From: Cunninghamia lanceolata
Lineage: Eukaryota; Streptophyta; Pinopsida; Cupressales; Cupressaceae
Direction of reading: 5' to 3'
DNA length: 64,000 nt
Assembly: GCA_027924645.1 (NCBI GenBank)
Contig: BSBN01000781.1
Coordinates: forward strand, 3,162,001 to 3,226,000
A program made the position numbers and the translations under genes. Shown here one piece after another: positions 37,538 through 49,700 of the stretch (positions within the stretch are counted from its first letter, which is position 1; each line of letters opens with the position of its first letter). Under the pieces are notes generated by a model. The model was not told the DNA's origin, did no database searches, and saw nothing but the letters and a program-made list of their open reading frames with translations.

Positions 37538-37646
37538 AGAGCCTTGCTGCCAGCAGGTGTTCATAGCCTCGGCAAGGTTATCTATACAATCTCCCTAAGT
37601 AGAGCCCCACTACCAGCAGGCGTCTATAGCCCCGGTAAGGTTACTT
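37538..37646. repeat. Two-copy imperfect repeat, 62-base period
   Basis: tagagccttgctgccagcag...agcctcggcaaggtta (37538 on) and tagagccccactaccagcag...agccccggtaaggtta (37600 on). About 47 bases are shared, with substitutions spread evenly. Confidence 0.6.
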
Positions 37647-38138
37647 AGATGGCCTAATCTTATTATATTCATATATATTTTTTGTTTTAAAAGTTTATAC
37701 TTCATATATCTGATATCATCATGTAAGCTCAAAATGCAAGGTATAGTCACTTGCTATTTTAGGTTGGAGATTGCATTGGTAGCAAGGGAGTCCCTTTAGA
37801 TTTTTCACTTAACACCTATACTTGTATTTTCAACCAACCCAAGGCTGTTAGGTGAGTCATTGTGAAGAAATCACTTTGGTTAAGAAAAGGTACCCTAATG
37901 ACAGGATATCACAGACCTGATCATGAAGACCTTCTCAGAATGAGTCACAACCTATATATAAATGTGTTCCCATCACTTGAATCCTAACAATTTTGTTATT
38001 TTTTTGAGGTGATGAGCTGCATGATCTTGACTAACCAAAACAAAACTCAACAAGCAAACAAAGCAAAAGCAAAACAAAACACTGTACAAACAACTATACA
38101 AATATACATTATGATACACACGGCTATCATGAAGCTAC

Positions 38139-38968
38139 TTAGGCTTGGAAATAATGTTTGAGGAACTGTCCATTAACTGGTAATGGAATATCCTCACCTG
38201 TGAAGTTCTTAAGCCTGAAAGTACTATCTCCTAAAATCTCAAAAATTTGGAAGGGACCTATCCATAGTTTATCAAACTTACCATGGTCTCCTTTCTTCTC
38301 ATGGGCTTTATCCCACATCAAGACTAAATCGGATATCCTGAAGGCTTTAACTTTGGCTCTTTTGTCAAACCATCGTTTAACAACAGCCTGATGTTTGGAA
38401 AATTGGTCAATTGCCTGACTTCTTTTCTCTTCCAGGTGCATCAGCTAAAGCAACCTGACTTCTTGGTTATTGTCTATGCCTAGGTACTCTTGGGCAAACT
38501 GCAAGGTAGGAATCTTCAGGTTAACAGGGAGGATTGGATCTACCCCATAGACTAAATGATAAGGTGAGTTTCCTAATGCAGCCTTGTTTCTGGTTCTGTC
38601 TACCCATAAGGCATATTTCAGAAGTGCATTCCATTCCCTAGGGTTCTTGTCTATTAACTTCTTTATGATATTCAGCAAATTTTTATTGGTGGATTCTGCC
38701 AATCTATTCCCTTGGGGATAATAATTAGATGAGAATTTCAGTATGATCCCATAATCAAAGGCCCAACTTGACAATTTGGTTGAAGTAAAAGCAGAACTGT
38801 TATCATTTACCAGAGCATAGGGAACCCCATACCTGGTAACTATGTTACTTTCCAGAAATCTGATGACATCCTCTGCACTGCAAGTCTTACTGCTAGTGGC
38901 TTCAGTCCACCTGATACAATAATCGGTAATCGTTAGAACATACCTGTGGCCTGAGGATGATGGAGGCT
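38139..38968 (-). pseudogene. Element F integrase, catalytic core and C-terminus
   Basis: Continues the integrase from 46878-47207 across the B insertion. It contains TITDYCIRWTEA (first Asp), ALVNDNSSAF (second Asp) and NRLAESTNKN (Glu), spaced as in a DDE core, then GNSPYHLVYGVDPILPVN. After one stop near 38442 comes the C-terminal domain (38441-38139) with KIWIGPF-like LWIGPFQIFEIL, the GPY/F module typical of Gypsy integrases. No chromodomain follows. Confidence 0.85.
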
Positions 38969-40560
38969 TGGTGCAGGAGCACCCGCACATGATCAGGATA
39001 TAGGTCCGCATGATGACATACATGATCAGGATGTAGGATAGTTATCATCATGCTGACGGGATAATCTATTCTTAGTATGTTTGACTTTATCATGTAATAA
39101 GGTCCACTGGACCGATGCTATGCAATAGTTCAACATAGGAGTATGTGTAGGCAGTTAGAGGCAGTTAGAGATCGGGATAAGAGAGTCTGAGCTGTCCTCT
39201 CTCCCAGTCGCTTGGAAACTCCCAGCCGCTGGGAAGTGATGTTAGTAGTACTCGAAGGATTTGTTATATATACCTTCGATCTGTAGGGTTTTAGAGATAT
39301 AGTTTTGATATTGATGTTGCTAGATGTACTGGTGTTGTGTTGAGTTGAGATTCAGGAGAGCAGTTCAGACATTGTGAAGCTGTATTCAGGACACTGAATT
39401 TCAATTGAATAAGATCTCGTCTTTTGCATTATCTGTTTGCATCTGTGTTGATTTCCTTTCCGTTTTGCAAGCTAATGACCACTTTCAACCCTTCCACCGG
39501 TTGATCCTGCAAATCGGTGGAATGGTCCTATATCATAGCTTAGATTGCATTTGTGTTTTCTGTTTATGCATTGCATTGTTCAGGAGATCTGTTAGAAGCA
39601 TGCTGTAAATCAGCCTAGCATCCTCATGTGCTAGGTCTAGAAGATAAACTGTTAGATTTTGGTTTGGAGGTGATCCGGCCCGGTCGTCACATGATCTTTG
39701 TGAAATTATGCGGTTGTGAGTGTTTCATGCAGTGGAAGGATACACAGGAGTCTGCATGTGCGTTTCCAGTCGGAACGAGCCGCAACATCATCTGCGAATC
39801 CATCGCCATCAGGATCGGGTCATGAAGTTGGTGAAATTTGCATGTTGCAGGTGCATCATGATGTTTTGAGTTGGATATATACTCAGTGTATATATCGCAG
39901 TCAGGATCATCTCTCGGGGAAGGTCATCATCCGCATATCGCTAACGGATGCGGGTGTGAAAGTTGAGTTTTTGGCTAAGTGTTGAAGAGTTCATCAGGAT
40001 GATGTGTGACGTCATCGTCATCAGGATATGACGTCATCGTCATCAGGATATTAAGAAATCCCTCTATGCGGGTTTATCCTGTTGTCGCTATGTGGAAAGG
40101 TATCGGCGTAGGCAGGAAGTTGTATTAGCATCATCAGGAGGTTTCAAGGAACCGGATGTTTAATATCATTATGCTGTTGCTTGTATTGTCGGGCAGTGAA
40201 GCATCGAAGGCAAGTTGTTGAAGTGGAACGTCATCAGGATATTTGGACAACCGGATATTTGGATATCCTGCTGACGAAAGTGATATTGAATATCATGATG
40301 ATGCCGCTTGTATTTGGCACCCGATGAATAGTGCAACCAGAGGATGTTTGCGCCCGCTGATTATCATGATGATGATGATAGGCGACAAACGAAGGAGGTA
40401 AATAGTAATCGACAGGAGGATATTTGCGATCATCTGAAATATGATGATGCTGTTGAAATGTGATGATGATGTTCAGCCGATAGAGAATTTTATCATGCTG
40501 TTTGTATTGTTGGCTACTCCTTCCTGTTAGGTTGCCTCCGTTGCGTTCCACTCTGCATCA
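38969..40560 (+). repeat. 5' LTR of element B
   Basis: TGGTGCAGGAGCACC at the start, ctctgcatca at the end. TATATATA at 39265-39272 is the likely TATA box, giving a short U3 and a long transcribed R/U5. Paired with 45286-46877. Confidence 0.92.
40007..40050 (+). repeat. Perfect tandem 22-mer with TGACGTCA in the B LTR
   Basis: Two identical 22-base units (40007-40028, 40029-40050), each starting TGACGTCATCGTCAT. The 3' LTR has the same pair at 46324-46367. TGACGTCA is the palindromic core bound by bZIP factors. It lies downstream of the likely TATA box, in the transcribed leader. Confidence 0.75.
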
Positions 40561-40563
40561 TAG

Positions 40564-40575
40564 TGGTATCAGAGC
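40564..40575 (+). promoter_or_regulatory. Primer binding site of element B (initiator Met tRNA)
   Basis: tggtatcagagc, three bases after the LTR end at 40560. Confidence 0.9.
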
Positions 40576-40590
40576 AAAGGTTAGGATCTT

Positions 40591-43500
40591 TTGGAAAAGA
40601 TAAGCAGGATGTCAGACGAAGAAGGAACATCTGAGTTCCCAACAAAGATGACCAACGCTGAGTTGGCAGTTCTGGTGAAGAAGCAGATTGCAGAAAGCAG
40701 GGCCGTGAAGGCTCAGAATCAGGAGTTGAAAGATGAGTTAGCAAAGTTGAGGAGCAGAGTAGGTTCTGGTAGAGAAGATGATAGGGAAGAAGAGGATATC
40801 CCTAATTGGAGCGAGGAGGTCGTTCCTGCAGACCAGAGACCGCTGTTGAACGCCCTCAAGGCCATGGAGAGGAGAACCATGGATGTGAAGCTGGACTTGC
40901 CAGTGTTTACCGGTAAGATGGACCCTGATTCAGTAATGGAATGGATAGACTGTCTGAACAATTTCTTTGTGACAGAGGAGATACCAGAACAGCAGAGAGT
41001 GAAGATAGCACAGTCAAAGATGAAAGAAGCTGCCTTGACATGGTGGAACTTTGTTCAGGATGATAGAGTGCAGGAGGGAAAACGTAGAGTTGCCACATGG
41101 AAGAAGATGATGGAATTGGTAAAGGAGGCTTATATCCCTTTGGATTACAGTATCCAGTTACACAAGAGGAAGCAGAACCTGAAGCAGAAGGAGCTAGATG
41201 TCAGCTCATATACAGAAGAGTTCATGAAACTCTGTATGAAGACCAAGGTGAAAGAAAGTGAAGAAGAAAAGGTAGCCAGATACCTTAATGGACTGAGGTT
41301 TAATATTCAGGAAGATCTGAGTCTGCATAACCCAGATACAGTGCAGAAAAGTTTTCAGTTGGCACTGAAGGTGGAAGAAAAGCTGAAGAGAAAGCAAGAT
41401 CAGAACAACAGAGGAAGAGGAAGACAACAAAGAGGTGGAAGAAGTCCTTTCAGAGGCAGAGGACAAGGACAGGGATATCAAGGAGAGTCTAGTCAAGACA
41501 ATAGCAAGGGCAACAATAGCCAGAGTCAGAAAGAGAATTTCAGTCAGCAAGGAAACTTCAGAGGTAGAAGACCTTACAGAGGAAGATCCCAGGGCAGAGG
41601 ATCCATCAGGTGTTACAACTGTAACAAAGAAGGCCATATAGCCAGCAGATGTCCAGACAAGGCCACAAGCTCAGCAGGTGAAAGGAGGACAAATCTGGTC
41701 AATGAACCTGATAATCAGAGTAGGACAAGTTCTAATGATTTTCAGAGTGTGAATGGTCCTGAGAATTATGGATATCCAGAAAGTGGAGAGTCCCTGATGA
41801 TGAGAAGAACAGTAACTACCATGAAGGTACCTGATAAAGAAGCCCCTCAGAGGAAGTCCCTTTTCAGAACCACTTGCAAAGCAGGAGGTAAGGCTTGTAA
41901 AGTTTTGATTGATTCTGGTTCTACTGAGAACTTTGTGTCTAAAGAAATGGTGGTGAAACTGAAGCTTAGGAGATTGCCTCATCCATCTCCATATAAAGTC
42001 TCATGGCTTACTCAAGGTCAGCAGACAACTGTAGAAGAGCAGGCTTGGGTAGAGTTTCAGATTGGTGGATATAAGGATAAGTTGTTGTTTGATATCACCA
42101 AGATGGATGCTTGTAACCTTTTGTTTGGTAGACCATGGCAATATGATCTGAAGGCACAGCATGATGGTGTCAAAAACACCTATAAAATCACTAAAGATGG
42201 TAAAGATGTAACACTACTCCCATTGAAGGAGAAAGAGGAGAAGTCTAAAGGCAAAGAAGTGAAGGTCATGCTGATGGAAAGCAAACAGTTTATGAAAGAA
42301 GTAGCAGCAGAAGGTGCAGTTGCATATGCCCTAATCCCCTGTAAGAGTGTGAATAAGAAACAACAGCAAGAAGCCAAGAAGGAGAAGAAGCCAAGGTTGA
42401 TAGACCCAGCTGTCCAAGAGTTATTGGATAAGTACAAAGGTGTTATCTCAGAGGGAATGCCAAGATCCCTCCCACCTGTCAGAGATATCAGTCATTGCAT
42501 AGACTTGATTCCAGGGTCTACACTTCCAAATAAAGCAGCTTATAAGCTTACCCCAGAACAGAATGCAGAAGTAGCCAGGCAGATTGAAGAATTGATGAAT
42601 TCAGGTCTGATTGGGAAGAGTCTGAGTCCATGTGCAGTACCAGCTGTACTAGCACCTAAGAAGGAAGGCACTTGGAGGCTTTGCACAGATTCCAGAGCCA
42701 TCAACAAGATCACAATCAGGTATAGGTTTCCAATCCCCAGAATTGAGGATTTACTTGATTATTTGGGAAATGCTAAGTACTTTACTAAAATAGACTTGAA
42801 GAGTGGATACCATCAGATCAGGATTAGACCAGGTGATGAGTGGAAGACAGCATTCAAAACAAATGAAGGTTTGTATGAATGGAAGGTTATGCCTTTTGGT
42901 TTGTCTAATGCCCCTAGTACTTTCATGAGGCTGATGAATGAGGTTCTGAAGGAATTTATTGGTAAGTTTGTCATAGTCTATTTAGATGACATTCTGATTT
43001 TCAGTAACACCAGAGAAGAACATCTCAGGCATATAGAGCTGGTTCTCAAGAGGTTACATGAAGAGAAGCTGATGATAAACTTGGACAAGTGTTTGTTCAT
43101 GAAACAGGAGATCACCTATTTAGGTTTTGTCATCTCACAAGGCAAGCTGCAGATGGATAAGGAGAAGGTGAGTGCCATTTTGAATTGGCCAACTCCACAG
43201 ACCATGAATGAAGTCAGAAGTTTCCATGGGTTAGCAACCTTCTACAGAAAGTTCATCAGAGGGTTCAGTCATATTTGTGCACCCATGTTGGATACCATCA
43301 AAGGAGGACAAAAGTGCAGGTTTGTTTGGACTCAAGGAGCAGATGATTCCTTTGAGGCATTGAAGAGGAAGGTGGCCCAGCAGCCAGTCCTTGCACTTCC
43401 AGATTTCAATAAGATCTTTCAGGTAGAGTGTGATGCCAGTCACATGGCCATTGGAGTAGTACTCAGTCAAGAGGGTAGACCAATTGCATTTTTCAGTGAA

Positions 43501-45358
43501 AAGCTCAATGATGCTAAGAAAAGGTATTCATCATATGATCTGGAAATGTATGCTCTAGTTCAGTCCCTAAAGAAATGGAGGCATTACCTGATGCCAAAGG
43601 AGTTCATAGTCTTCACAGATAATCAAGCTTTGAGTTTCATCAACAGTCAGGAGAAGCTGAACCACAGACATATGAAGTGGGTAGAAACACTACAGGCTTT
43701 CACTTTTACCTTGAAGCATAAGAAAGGGGTTAAGAACAAAGTTGCAGATGCTTTGAGCAGGAGAGTTCTCACAGTAAATCAGATTCAGTTAGAGAGTGTT
43801 GGCATTGACTCACTCAAGACCATGTATGAGTCTGATGCAGATTTTGGAGAAATATATCAGGTCTGTACTTCTTTTGGGGAGAAATACCATGCTGAGTTCT
43901 CTGAATTCCTGATCCAAGATGGATTGTTGTTTAAGGGTGGACAGTTGTGCATCCCAAGATGTTCTATGAGGTTGAATATAGTCAAGGAGAAACATTGTGG
44001 AGCGATGGCAGGTCATTTTGGTCTAGACAAGACTCTTGATCTGGTCAGGAGGCATTATTTCTGGCCTAAGTTGCAGACAGATGTCCGGAAATTTGTAGAA
44101 ACCTGTGTAATTTGTCAGAAGGCTAAAGGCAGGTCAACTAATGCAGGGTTATATCAGCCCTTACCCATTCCTTCCAGACCATGGGAAAGTATCAGTATGG
44201 ATTTTGTTTTTAGGTTTACCAAGGACCAGGAGAGGATTTGACAGTGTCTTTGTTGTAGTGGACAGGTTCAGTAAGATGGCACATTTCTTGCCATGCAAAA
44301 CCACTGCAGATGCCTCATCTATTGTAGATTTATTCTTCAGGGAAGTTGTCAGAATTCATGGGTTACCTTTAAGCATAGTTTCAGACAGAGATGTGAAGTT
44401 TGTGGGTCATTTCTGGAGAACCCTATGGAGGAAGCTGGGAACCAATTTATCTTTTTCCTCTGCATATCATCCTCAAACGGATGGACAAACTGAGGTTGTG
44501 AACCGTTCCTTAGGGAATCTACTTAGATGCTCGACAAAACAGCATGGAGAGAAGTGGGACAATATTCTGTCTCAAGCTGAGTTTTCATATAATGATACTG
44601 TCAACAGGAGCACAGGAAAATCGCCTTTTCAGGTAGTATATGGAATGCATCCCAGAGGTATTTTAGAGTTGCAAGAACTACCTCCAGCAGATCCTGTTAG
44701 TGCAGATGGAGAAGCTTTTGCTGAAGCAATCAAAGAAGTTCATGATTAGGTTAAGACCCAACTCCAGCAAACAACTTTGAAATATAAGGAGTATGCTGAC
44801 AAGAAGAAGAAGGATGTTCAATTTGCTGTTGGAGATTTGGTTTGGGTTCACTTGAAGAAAGACAGGCTCCCTAAGGGGAAGTATACTAAGCTCATGCAAA
44901 AGAAAGTTGGACCATGTCAGATTTTGCAAAAGCATGGACAGAATGCTTATAAGATCCAACTACCACCTGATCTTGGTTTATCTCCTATCTTCAATATATG
45001 TGACTTAACTCCATACAAGGCTAATCCAGATGCAGATCAGGATATCCTACTGGATACAGTTGCTGAAGACATTCCTCAACATGATCCTCCACAGATACAG
45101 CAGATTTTGGACATTAGAGTGGTCAAACAGACCAGGAACAAGAAGTACTTAGAGTACCTCGTCTCTTGGAAGGGACAGCCGACTTCTGAAGCCGTATGGA
45201 TGACTGCAGAACAGATACAGAAACATGGTGCCGACCTTGATACTCTCATCTCAAGTGGACTTGAGATTTCTTCTTTTGGGGAGTATGGTGCAGGAGCACC
45301 CACACATGATCAGGATATAGGTCCGCATGATGACATACATGATCAGGATGTAGGATAG
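40591..45358 (+). pseudogene. Element B gag-pol polyprotein with chromodomain
   Basis: The first frame (40591-44241, 1216 codons) starts 30 bases after the LTR. In order it holds a retrotransposon Gag core (LPVFTGKMDPDSVMEWID, then TWWNFVQDD), a CCHC knuckle CYNCNKEGHIASRC, protease VLIDSGSTENFVSKEM, reverse transcriptase with KIDLKSGYHQIRI and YLDD (about 42979), RNase H (VECDASHMAIGVVLS) and the integrase zinc finger (HFGLDKTLDLVRRH...CVICQ). A one-base slip in a T run at 44207-44211 moves to the next frame, which carries the integrase core (IVSDRDVKF, TDGQTEVVN). A TAG at 44747-44749 then interrupts the same frame. The remainder (to 45358) holds the GPY/F module and a chromodomain (KYLEYLVSWKG). 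The frame enters the 3' LTR for 24 codons. Otherwise well preserved. Confidence 0.92.
45272..45285 (+). promoter_or_regulatory. Polypurine tract of element B
   Basis: tcttttggggagta, directly before the 3' LTR. The purine run GGGGAG is short. It lies within the coding frame of the polyprotein. Confidence 0.7.
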
Positions 45359-46877
45359 TTATCATCATGCTGACGGGATAATCTATTCTTAGTATGTTTG
45401 ACTTTATCATGTAATAAGGTCCACTGGACCGATGCTATGCAATAGTTCAACATAGGAGTATGTGTAGGCAGTTAGAGGCAGTTAGAGATTGGGATAAGAG
45501 AGTCTGAGCTGTCCTCTCTCCCAGCCGCTTGGAAGCTCCCAGCCGCTGGGAAGTGATGTTAGTAGTACTCGAAGGATTTGTTATATATACCTTCGATCTG
45601 TAGGGTTTTAGAGATATAGTTTTGATATTGATGTTGCTAGATGTACTGGTGTTGTGTTGAGTTGAGATTCAGGAGAGCAGTTCAGACATTGTGAAGCTGT
45701 ATTCAGGACACTGAATTTCAATTGAATAAGATCTCGTCTTTTGCATTATCTGTTTGCATCTGTGTTGATTTCCTTTCCGTTTTGCAAGCTAATGACCACT
45801 TTCAACCCTTCCACCGGTTGATCCTGCAAATCGGTGGAATGGTCCTGTATCATAGCTTAGATTGCATTTGTGTTTTCTGTTTATGCATTGCATTGTTCAG
45901 GAGATCTGTTAGAAGCATGCTGTAAATCAGCCTAGCATCCTCATGTGCTAGGTCTAGAAGATAAACTGTTAGATTTTGGTTTGGAGGTGATCCGGCCCGG
46001 TCATCACATGATCTTTGTGAAATTATGCGGTTGTGAGTGTTTCATGCAGTGGAAGGATACACAGGGGTCTGCATGTGCGTTTCCAGTCGGAATGAGCCGC
46101 AACATCATCTGCGAATCCATCGCCATCAGGATCGGGTCATGAAGTTGGTGAAATTTGCATGTTGCAGGTGCATCATGATGTTTTGAGTTGGATATATACT
46201 CAGTGTATATATCGCAGTCAGGATCATCTCTCGGGGAAGGTCATCATCCGCATATCGCTAACGGATGCGGGTGTGAAAGTTGAGTTTTTGGCTAAGTGTT
46301 GAAGAGTTCATCAGGATGATGTGTGACGTCATCGTCATCAGGATATGACGTCATCGTCATCAGGATATTAAGAAATCCCTCTATGCGGGTTTATCCTGTT
46401 GTCGCTATGTGGAAAGGTATCGGCGTAGGCAGGAAGTTGTATTAGCATCATCAGGAGGTTTCGAGGAACCGGATGTTTAATATCATTATGCTGTTGCTTG
46501 TATCGTCGGGCAGTGAAGCATCGAAGGCAAGTTGTTGAAGTGGAACGTCATCAGGATATTTGGACAACCGGATATTTGGATATCCTACTGACGAAAGTGA
46601 TATTGAATATCATGATGATGCCGCTTGTATTTGGCACCCGATGAATAGTGCAACCGGAGGATGTTTGCGCCCGCTGATTATCATGATGATGATGATAGGC
46701 GACAAACGAAGGAGGTAAATAGTAATCGACAGGAGGATATTTGCGATCATCTGAAATATGATGATGCTGTTGAAATGTGATGATGATGTTCAGCCGATAG
46801 AGAATTTTATCATGCTGTTTGTATTGTTGGCTACTCCTTCCTGTTAGGTTGCCTCCGTTGCGTTCCACTCTGCATCA
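45286..46877 (+). repeat. 3' LTR of element B
   Basis: 1592 bases, same length as the 5' LTR. TATA at 45582-45589 and a tandem 22-mer at 46324-46367. Followed by the target duplication aggct. Confidence 0.92.
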
Positions 46878-47207
46878 AGGCTTAATAGGTCCTATGAAAT
46901 CCATGCCCCATTGTGCAAATGGGCGTGCTTCCATCACTGGTTGCAAAGGTTGTACATCATATCTTTCTCTGTTGGTAGCAACCAGACATACATGACAACA
47001 TTTAATGTGTTTAGCTGTATCCTTGAAGATTGTGGGCCAGTAATATCCTACTCTGAGGATTGCATGTGTAGTAGCCAAGGATGACCCATGTGCTATACCA
47101 AACTTGTTATGTAGCTCTGATAAAACTTTATTTGCCTCTGGCTTTTCTAAGCATCTCAAATATATTCCTTTATAATTTTTCTTGAAAAGTACTCCTGCTT
47201 TCATCAT
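46878..47207 (-). pseudogene. Element F integrase, N-terminal zinc finger
   Basis: Minus frame with HNKFGIAHGSSLATTH and CCHVC, the HHCC zinc-binding module, then WGMDFIGPIKP at the start of the catalytic core. Here B interrupts the gene; the remainder is at 38139-38968. The zinc-finger segment itself is open. Confidence 0.85.
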
Positions 47208-47358
47208 GTACTTCTAGGATTTTATCTTCAGGGCTCTTCTCTGTGAAGCCTGCAGTCTTGAAGGACATCTTCCAGTGATCAGGATGTGCCTGATATTTGA
47301 ATACCACTCTCCACTGTCCTTAGCATTGATAACATACTACTAACTTGTGATGTTTGGA

Positions 47359-48790
47359 TCAATCTCTGATATCATTTGGCTTAAAGCTTGTCCTCTTACC
47401 AATTTCATGGGTGTAATTTCTGTCATATTCTTGTAAAACTGTGATCCACTTAGCCCTTTTTTCACCAGGCTCACTTTGCATTAACAGCATCTTCACTGTT
47501 GCATCAGGCACCACATCAATCACCTTGCTTCTCAAGATATAATGCCTGAATTTTTTTACTGCTCTGACCAAAGCAAGTGCCTACCTTTCAACATCTACAT
47601 ATCTCAATTCAGCATCTTTGAAAGGGCAGCTCATGAAGGCAATTGGTTTCTCTTCCTTTTCTTTATTTCTTTGAGTTAGCACTACTACAGAGGTATGTTC
47701 TGAAGCAATGAATAAATATAAAAGTCCCTAGTGTAATCTAGACTGATAAGGATAGGTGCATTAGAAATAGCTTTCTTTATGTCTTCAAAGGCTACCTTGG
47801 CTTCTGATGTCCACTCAATCTTTGCATCCTTCTTTAGCATAGCATTTAAAGGCCTGACTATTTCTGCAAAGCCAGTGATGAATTTCCTGACAAAATTTAT
47901 CTTACCAAAGTAAGATTTGAGCTCTTTCTTGCTTCTTGGAAGCTGTAATTTCATAATGGACTCCATCCTGTCAAGATCTATGAGAATCCCATTTTCAGTT
48001 ATTAGGTGGCCCAGCAACTTTCTTGTTTTCACCCTGAATATGCATTTCTTGGGGTTTAGAGATATCCCATACTCTTCACATTTTTTTAGTACATTTCTAA
48101 GATCTGCTACATGATTGTCTCTTTCTTTGGAGAACACTATTAAGTCATCCATATAAATGACTATACATTTTCCTATTAAACCTCTGAAGGCTATGTCCAT
48201 TGCTCGCTGGAACATTGCTCTAGCATTTATCAGCCCAAATGGCATACGTCTATAAGCAAATATCCCCCACTTTGTGGTGAAGGCAGTTTTTAGTCTGTCA
48301 ATCTTGTCAACCATGACCTGGTTGTAGCCCGAGAAGCCATCCAGAAAGGACATCATTTTAGCTCCATTGACAATCTACAAAACTTCATCTAATTAGGGTA
48401 AAGGATAATTGTCCTTCTCTGATGCTTTGTTCAGGTTCCTGAAGTCTACACACAGTCTGATGTCTCCATTCTTATTTCTCACTGGCACTAGATTAGCCAC
48501 CCAAGTGGAGTGCCTCACAGGAAATATAATCCTAGCATTTAATAGCTTCTTGACTTCTTCAAAAATTATTGGTTCAAGCAAAGCATTGACTGGTCTTTGC
48601 TTATGTCTGAAAGGTTTAGAATTAGGCTAGAGAGGTATAGTGATGTGTCATATGTCTTCAACTCATCATAGGTCCATGCAATTACATGGATGTAATCCTT
48701 AAGGGCCTGAGTTATTCCTTCTAACTCTTTTGGTGTGCAAACTTTACCAATCAAGACATTTCTCTTGTCTTCATTTTGTCCAATATTCAC
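47359..48790 (-). pseudogene. Element F reverse transcriptase and Gypsy RNase H
   Basis: Minus strand. Reverse transcriptase starts in the 48790-48393 segment with LLNARIIFPVRHSTWVANLV and RLCVDFRNLNKA. After two stops near 48390 and 48365 it continues with MSFLDGFSGYNQVMV, AYRRMPFGLINA and the catalytic YMDD (near 48145). The tether KKELKSYFGKINFVRKFI follows. A one-base deletion near 47700 separates the RNase H part (ALVRAVKKFRHYILRSK, then WITVLQEYDRNYTHEIG, to 47359). This RNase H is decayed. It is the usual Gypsy RNase H downstream of the reverse transcriptase, distinct from the upstream domain at about 49100-49500. Confidence 0.88.
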
Positions 48791-49109
48791 TTGTGAATAC
48801 TGTCCTCCATCAACTTTTGGAAGATCCCTCTACTTCAGCATATTATCCAAGTCAAAAGCTCTTTCTAACTCAATCATACCTTTGGGAATCCTGTTGCTAG
48901 GTAACTCTAATATTTCATCTTCTTCCCAAACATGGTCTTCCACATTATTCTCATCTATGATCTGAGCATCAAATATGTCTCTGTTAAAGATGAAATCAAG
49001 GATATGCTAATCATCATCAAAAACCTGGAGGTTAGTAACATTATCAGGTACTGATGGTACCGATACCAGTTTGACTAAAAATCTCTTTAGGCCTGAGATG
49101 GACAAGGGC

Positions 49110-49500
49110 TCTAATGTACTGGTAGCCTGTGCTAAGGCATCTGCCCTATGGTTCTATTCTCTAGGTACATGGGTGATATTAAATGCATCAAAGTCTTCAA
49201 TCAAATCCCACACTCTGTGTCTATAATTTGACAATTTCTTATAGTTGCAAGAGTAAGTTCCTCTTACCTGTCTGACAACTAATTTTGCATCTCCAAAGAC
49301 ATGCAGAATTTTTACCTTCTACTTGAGAGCAAACAGTATCCCATGAATCAGAGCTTCATACTCTATCACATTGTTAGTGCAAGGGAACTATAATCTGTAG
49401 GCAGCTAAGTAGGACTTTCCTGATGGATCAATAAGATCAATCCCTACTCCAGCTCCTTGTTTGGACTTGGATCCATCAAATCTCAGGATCTAGGGTTTAT
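49110..49500 (-). pseudogene. Archaeal-type RNase H domain upstream of RT in F
   Basis: The minus translation shows ILRFDGSKSKQGAGVGIDL (first catalytic Asp), NNVIEYEALIHGILFALK (Glu), HVFGDAKLVVRQVRG (second Asp) and NHRADALAQATS (last Asp). All four D-E-D-D residues are present although three TAG codons interrupt the frame. This pattern belongs to the second, archaeal-type RNase H known from Tat elements. Its position before the reverse transcriptase is unusual compared with the RT-RNase H-archaeal RNase H order I know for Tat. The frame is the same as that of gag-protease. Confidence 0.8.
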
Positions 49501-49700
49501 CTTTAGCAGGAGGCTTAGTTCAACTTTCTCTTTTCTTTGCAGCTCTGGCAGCTGCACCACCGGATATCCATTTTAACTTAGGAATTTCAGCATTCTTAAA
49601 ATTCATCTTTTCTTTCTTCTAGGAAGCTGATTCTTTTTCCTTCTTTTCATCATCAGGAAGATGATCTTCTGAATTACACACTATTTACCTCTTTAACATA

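Larger units (their letters stand above)
35816..38138 (-). other. Spacer between integrase and ORF3 of F
   Basis: About 2.3 kb with no gene. It holds a block rich in gatatt/aatatc motifs (about 36350-36990), two TGACGTCA-type sites (36615 and near 36683), and a two-copy repeat at 37538-37646. Confidence 0.5.
38969..46877 (+). mobile_element. Element B: chromodomain Gypsy retrotransposon
   Basis: Full-length 7909-base element in F's integrase, with identical-length LTRs (1592 bases each), ends TGGTGC...GCATCA and a target duplication aggct (38964-38968 and 46878-46882). Gag, protease, reverse transcriptase, RNase H, integrase and a chromodomain are present in chromovirus order. About 12 differences between the LTRs were found by eye, all transitions, so it is fairly young. 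Two lesions interrupt the polyprotein. Confidence 0.93.

Noticed and set aside
39405..46142. Identical 65-67-codon open frames in pairs (39405/45722, 39628/45945)
   Set aside because: They are the same LTR sequence of element B occurring twice, with no protein motif.
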